Shown one piece after another: positions 33,961 to 36,693 of a DNA stretch of 36,693 nt (positions are counted from its first letter, which is position 1; every line of letters begins with the position of its first letter). Made by a program: the position numbers and the translations under genes. The stretch is from contig VBEO01000149.1 of assembly GCA_005881825.1 (NCBI GenBank), positions 1 through 36,693 on the forward strand. The letters are read 5' to 3'. The notes beneath the pieces are model-generated. The model was not told where the DNA came from, did no database searches, and saw only the letters and a program-made list of their open reading frames with translations. Source of the DNA: Chloroflexota bacterium (GTDB taxonomy: Bacteria > Chloroflexota > Dormibacteria > Dormibacterales > Dormibacteraceae).

Positions 33961-34708
33961 CTAGGTTGGACTCGGCGAGATCGCCGGGCTGGGTGTGGCC
34001 GTGGTTGTCCCCGATGCGGGCGAGGGGGTACCGCTCGGCGTGGGGGTGCCGGCCGGCGCGGGGCTGGCGCTGGGTGTGGTGGGCACCGTCGCCTCATCGC
34101 GCTGGCTGGTCAAGCTGGCGGCCAGATCCCTGAACTGCGCTATCACGCCATCGATCTCGGCTTCGGCTTGCGCGAGGGTCATGCTCGAGCTGTCGATGTG
34201 GGCGAGCTCGGCCTTCATGGCGGCGACCAGCTGCCTCACCTCCGGCGACGGCTGGCTGGGGTCGTCAGCACCGATGTTGTACTGGATGGCCCAGGCTACG
34301 GTGTCGCAGCCGGTGCAGCCGCCGTTGCTGGCCACGGCCGCATTCTGCGGATGGAAGTCGGTGACGTTGGGGCTCACCAGGTTGATCTGCAGAGCCACCG
34401 CCAAGGACTGGCAGTTCACACAGGAGCTGAAAGCCAGCGCGAGGTTCGGAGAAGTTGCGCACCTGGACGATGTTCTTGGCCCCACCCCCACCTGCTGGAG
34501 ATCCGCCTGGAAGGGTGGTGGCGCTGGCGCTGGCCGGGGCAGGACCAACGGCGAGATCAGCCTGCGGCTGGGCCCGCAGCTGAACGGCGCCTGCTCCTCC
34601 CAAAGCCAGGCTGAATACCGCCGCAGCCGCGACGTAGGGAGTGGCCCGGCCGTGGGCGAGATGGCGAAGACCTGTGTGTAAGGCCCGAACCAGTGACTTG
34701 AACTCCAT
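33961..34708 (-). CDS. Secreted CxxC-repeat protein of unknown function, frameshifted
   Basis: ATG 34708 opens a frame with a membrane/signal segment (YVAAAAVFSLALGGAGAVQL), a Gln/Ala/Ser/Gly linker and NIVQVRNFS. At about 34447 one extra base moves coding to another frame, which continues NLALAFSSCVNCQSLAVALQINLVS and NGGCTGCDTVAWAIQYNIG, then a helical EVRQLVAAMKAEL..and a Thr/Pro/Ser tail. Removing that base rejoins the frames cleanly (RNFS-NLALAFSSC). Two CxxC pairs and this sequence pattern occur in unannotated secreted proteins of Actinobacteria and relatives; function is unknown. It is divergent from the LuxR-CAP gene. Confidence 0.6.
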
Positions 34709-34818
34709 CGAGACTATCCGAAGATATGATACTCAAGCTGTCACCTCTCCTGCTCAGCAGTGGCTGCCGGCGCATTTCTATGACACTGGCGCTATCAGAT
34801 TTGCAGTCCAATCGGCTA

Positions 34819-34824
34819 TAACGT
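34819..34824 (+). promoter_or_regulatory. -10 box of the LuxR-CAP gene
   Basis: TAACGT lies 8 nt before ATG 34833 (and 2 nt before ATG 34827), favouring the second Met as the leaderless start. Confidence 0.35.
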
Positions 34825-34832
34825 CGATGGGC

Positions 34833-35728
34833 ATGGGTTTCACCCCCAGACAAGCCCAGATCCTGGAGCTGGCCGCCCGGGGACGGTCCGATAAGCAGAT
34901 CGCCGGAGACCTAGGCGTTTCTGTGCACACGGTGCGCTCGCACCTGCGGCGGCTCTACGAGACTCTGGGCCTAGCCAACCGAGCGGAGGCCGTGGCGGCC
35001 TTCATGACTGAGCAGGCCGACGCCGACGGGATGGAACCCCCGCACGGCCCGCAGCCGGATCCGAGACCGCAGCCCCGCGCGCTGGTTGCGGGGCTGGTGG
35101 TGGGCGTGACCCTGGCGCTGGCCGCTGCCGCCGCCTGGTCGATGGCTCCTACACGGTTCACGAGCCTGCAGGCGCCCGCGCCCGCCGGCGCGCGCCATGT
35201 AACCGGTGCTCAGCCGGCCAAGCAATCGCCCGCGGCGGCCTCGCCTGCCCCGGCCTCGCCGGCGCCGGCCGCCGCGGCCGCGCCCACTGCCGGCGCCAGC
35301 CCGACCGCGGGGGCGGTTGCGCCCCTTCCGCCGGCGCCGGCGCCGGCCCCGACGGCGCTGATCCAGATGATCGCGGCCACCGGCCAGCTCAGCCTGATCA
35401 ACCAGGAGCGCGCGTCGTCCGGCCTGCCGCCGCTGGCCTGGAACGACTGTCTCGCAGGCGTCGCATCCGCCGAGGCCCGCCGCATGGCCCAGCAGGGCTA
35501 CGTGTCCAGCGCGGGCGGGGTGAGTCGGACAGCTCCTGCCGGCTGGGCACCATCCCCCCGGCCGAGGAGCTGGCTTACTGGCCCGGCGCCAGCGACTCGC
35601 AGATCAACGCCGTATTGATCGCGAACCCGGTCGACAAAGCCAAGCTGCTCGGTCCCTACCGCTACCTCGGTGCCTACTGGGCCATCGGCCCGACCGGTGT
35701 GGGCTTCGTAGCGCTGGAACTCGCTTAG
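34833..35728 (+). CDS. Membrane-tethered LuxR-type HTH protein with external CAP domain, frameshifted
   Basis: Residues 1 to about 60 are a LuxR/GerE DNA-binding domain (TPRQAQILELAARGRSDKQIAG, then SVHTVRSHLRRLYETLGLANRAEAV). About residues 83-104 are one transmembrane helix (ALVAGLVVGVTLALAAAAAW), then a Pro/Ala-rich linker of about 80 residues, then from about 186 a CAP/SCP domain (LSLINQERASSGLPPLAWND; ASAEARRMAQQGYVS). At 35517-35520 a G-run appears one G short; restoring it joins SAGG to GESDSSCRLGTIPPAEELAYWPG and on to VGFVALELA. The N-in topology would place the HTH inside and CAP outside, like ToxR-type one-component sensors. Start ATG 34833 is favoured by the -10 box; ATG 34827 is possible. 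Confidence 0.7.
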
Positions 35729-35757
35729 CCGAAAACAACCACGTCACTTTTCGCGCG

Positions 35758-35786
35758 TTGTGGTCGGCCGTGACCCTTCCTAGCGT
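35758..35786 (+). promoter_or_regulatory. Promoter of the rodlin-like gene
   Basis: TTGTGG (35758-35763) and TAGCGT (35781-35786) are separated by 17 bp, and the -10 lies 7 nt before ATG 35794. This is the best -35/-10 pair in the window. Confidence 0.5.
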
Positions 35787-35793
35787 CGATCCC

Positions 35794-36339
35794 ATGAACA
35801 TGATCCGGATCTCGATCCGCCAAGCCTTCGCGACTCTCGTCGCGGCCCTCTGCCTCGGCGTTCCCGCCCTGGCTCCCACCGCCGCGCTGGCCGCCAGCAA
35901 CCACCAGTCGGGGCTGGTCAACGTCAATCTTCAGGACGTGACCGTACAGGCGCCGATCTCGGTCGCGGTGCCCGTCGGCGTGGCCGCCAACGTCTGCGAC
36001 GTCAACGCTGCGGTGCTCGCCCAGCAGGCCGCCACCGGCCCCGCCAGCTGCACCGCGACGAGCAACTCCATGGCTCTGAGCACGGCCGTCGCCCAGTCGA
36101 TGACCTCGGGCGGTGGCAGCCAGAGCAACAATCAGTCGGGTCTCGTCAACGTGAACATCCAGGGCCTGACCTTGCAGGCGCCCATCAGCGTGGCCGTGCC
36201 CATCGGCGTGGCCGCCAACGTCTGCGACATCAACGCCGCAGTCCTGGCCAGCCAGAACGGCACCGGCGGAGCCGTCTGCACGGCCACCTCGACCTCCAAC
36301 GCGCTGACCCAGGCGATCGCGCGCTCCCTCATGGCGTGA
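35794..36339 (+). CDS. Secreted two-repeat rodlin-like surface protein
   Basis: A 181-aa secreted protein. A signal peptide (FATLVAALCLGVPALAPTAALA) is followed by two repeats of about 68 residues. Each opens NxQSGLVNVNLQ or NNQSGLVNVNIQ, then V-x-L/V-QAPISVAVP, GVAANVCD and a second Cys in ASCTAT or VCTAT. Repeat 1 is near residues 36-104 and repeat 2 near 112-180, about 70 percent identical by eye. The QxGLVNV and VxVxVAxNVC pattern resembles Streptomyces rodlins, which organise amyloid fibrils on hyphae and spores. An aggregating, surface-active coat protein is therefore inferred, not shown. Confidence 0.72.
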   Translation: MNMIRISIRQAFATLVAALCLGVPALAPTAALAASNHQSGLVNVNLQDVTVQAPISVAVPVGVAANVCDVNAAVLAQQAATGPASCTATSNSMALSTAVAQSMTSGGGSQSNNQSGLVNVNIQGLTLQAPISVAVPIGVAANVCDINAAVLASQNGTGGAVCTATSTSNALTQAIARSLMA

Positions 36340-36439
36340 TCTAGGACCACACTCCTTTCCGGGGGCGGTCGGGTTGCATGGCCCTGGCCGCCTCCATTCA
36401 TGCCCGGCGCTATCCTTTGCCAGCATCGACGCGAAGTGG

Positions 36440-36693
36440 ATGGCTGTCGCCCGTGGCGACGAACCGGCCGACCTGGTCCTGAAAGGCGGCCACGTGCTCT
36501 CCGTCTTCACCCGGGAATGGCTCGACGTCGACGTCGCCGTGACCGGCGGCCACGTGGTCGGGCTCGGCTCCTATCGGGGGGTTCAGACGCTCGAGGTCGA
36601 GGGCGGCTACGTGGTGCCGGGCTTCATCGACGCCCACATGCACATCGAGTCGTCGAAGCTGATGTTCGATCAGTTCGCGCGAGCGGTGCTGCC
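36440..36693 (+). CDS. ade: Adenine deaminase-like amidohydrolase, partial
   Basis: The window ends inside this gene. 84 codons are visible from ATG 36440: ARGDEPADLVLKGGHVLSVFT, then GGYVVPGFIDAHMHIESSKLMFDQFARAVLP. VVPGFIDAHMHIESS holds the HxH metal site of the adenine deaminase group, which hydrolyses adenine to hypoxanthine. The frame is open upstream to an ATC at 36425 that lies 8 nt after TATCCT (36411-36416), where the leaderless start would be expected, but ATC is a rare start; ATG is preferred. Confidence 0.78.
   Translation, partial: MAVARGDEPADLVLKGGHVLSVFTREWLDVDVAVTGGHVVGLGSYRGVQTLEVEGGYVVPGFIDAHMHIESSKLMFDQFARAVL

Overview
The window is 36.7 kb of very GC-rich bacterial DNA with about 32 protein-coding genes and one tRNA. 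No rRNA, marker protein or CRISPR array allows a firm taxonomic call. GC content, frequent GTG/TTG starts, many apparently leaderless genes (a TANNNT -10 box 6-10 nt before the start codon), a Gram-positive-type SOS box, a GlgE/TreS-Pep2 glucan cluster and a rodlin-like surface protein point to the Actinobacteriota/Chloroflexota/Dormibacterota side of the tree. Dormibacterota-like is my best guess, as inference only.

Layout. 1-1.5 kb: a partial minus-strand gene behind an SOS box, then an AhpD-type peroxidase whose reading frame is interrupted by TGA exactly at the second Cys of the CxxC active site and followed by a SECIS-like hairpin, then a DHFR/RibD-like reductase. 1.6-8.6 kb: housekeeping and envelope genes (polysaccharide deacetylase, ThiO-like oxidase, two small unknowns, a GNAT, a C39-type peptidase, a polysaccharide flippase, two alpha/beta hydrolases, small unknowns). 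8.6-22 kb: a compact plus-strand carbohydrate block comprising an inositol-phosphatase-like enzyme, a glycosyltransferase, a lipoprotein, GlgE, a TreS-maltokinase fusion, GlgB and a GH57-GlgA fusion. 22-24 kb: a GH25-like lipoprotein, a DUF559 endonuclease gene flanked by near-identical hairpins, and a nitroreductase. 24-28.5 kb: a divergent pair, GlgP (minus) and a nucleotidyltransferase with a degenerate phosphomannomutase domain (plus), sharing an overlapping bidirectional -10. 28.5-36.7 kb: a secreted GH5-phosphoesterase fusion, tRNA-Gly(CCC), a TetR regulator with three regularly spaced operator half-sites and its DUF4242/OsmC targets, a GT39-like membrane enzyme, a secreted CxxC protein, a membrane-tethered LuxR-CAP protein, a two-repeat rodlin-like protein and the start of an adenine deaminase.

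How the genes work together. TreS converts trehalose and maltose, the fused maltokinase makes maltose-1-phosphate, GlgE extends alpha-1,4-glucan from it and GlgB branches the product. GlgA (from ADP-glucose) gives a second synthetic route, and GH57 and GlgP give turnover. The block looks like a full trehalose/glycogen storage module, with no GlgC-like enzyme other than the nucleotidyltransferase at 25.9 kb.

Caution: five genes carry frameshifts (GlgE, GlgP, the GH5 domain, the CxxC protein, the CAP domain). Three of these look like internal deletions of roughly 100-170 nt. Draft-assembly errors or real decay are both possible, and this tempers any reading of single genes here. The TGA in the AhpD gene is different in kind: it hits one catalytic residue precisely and leaves the frame intact.
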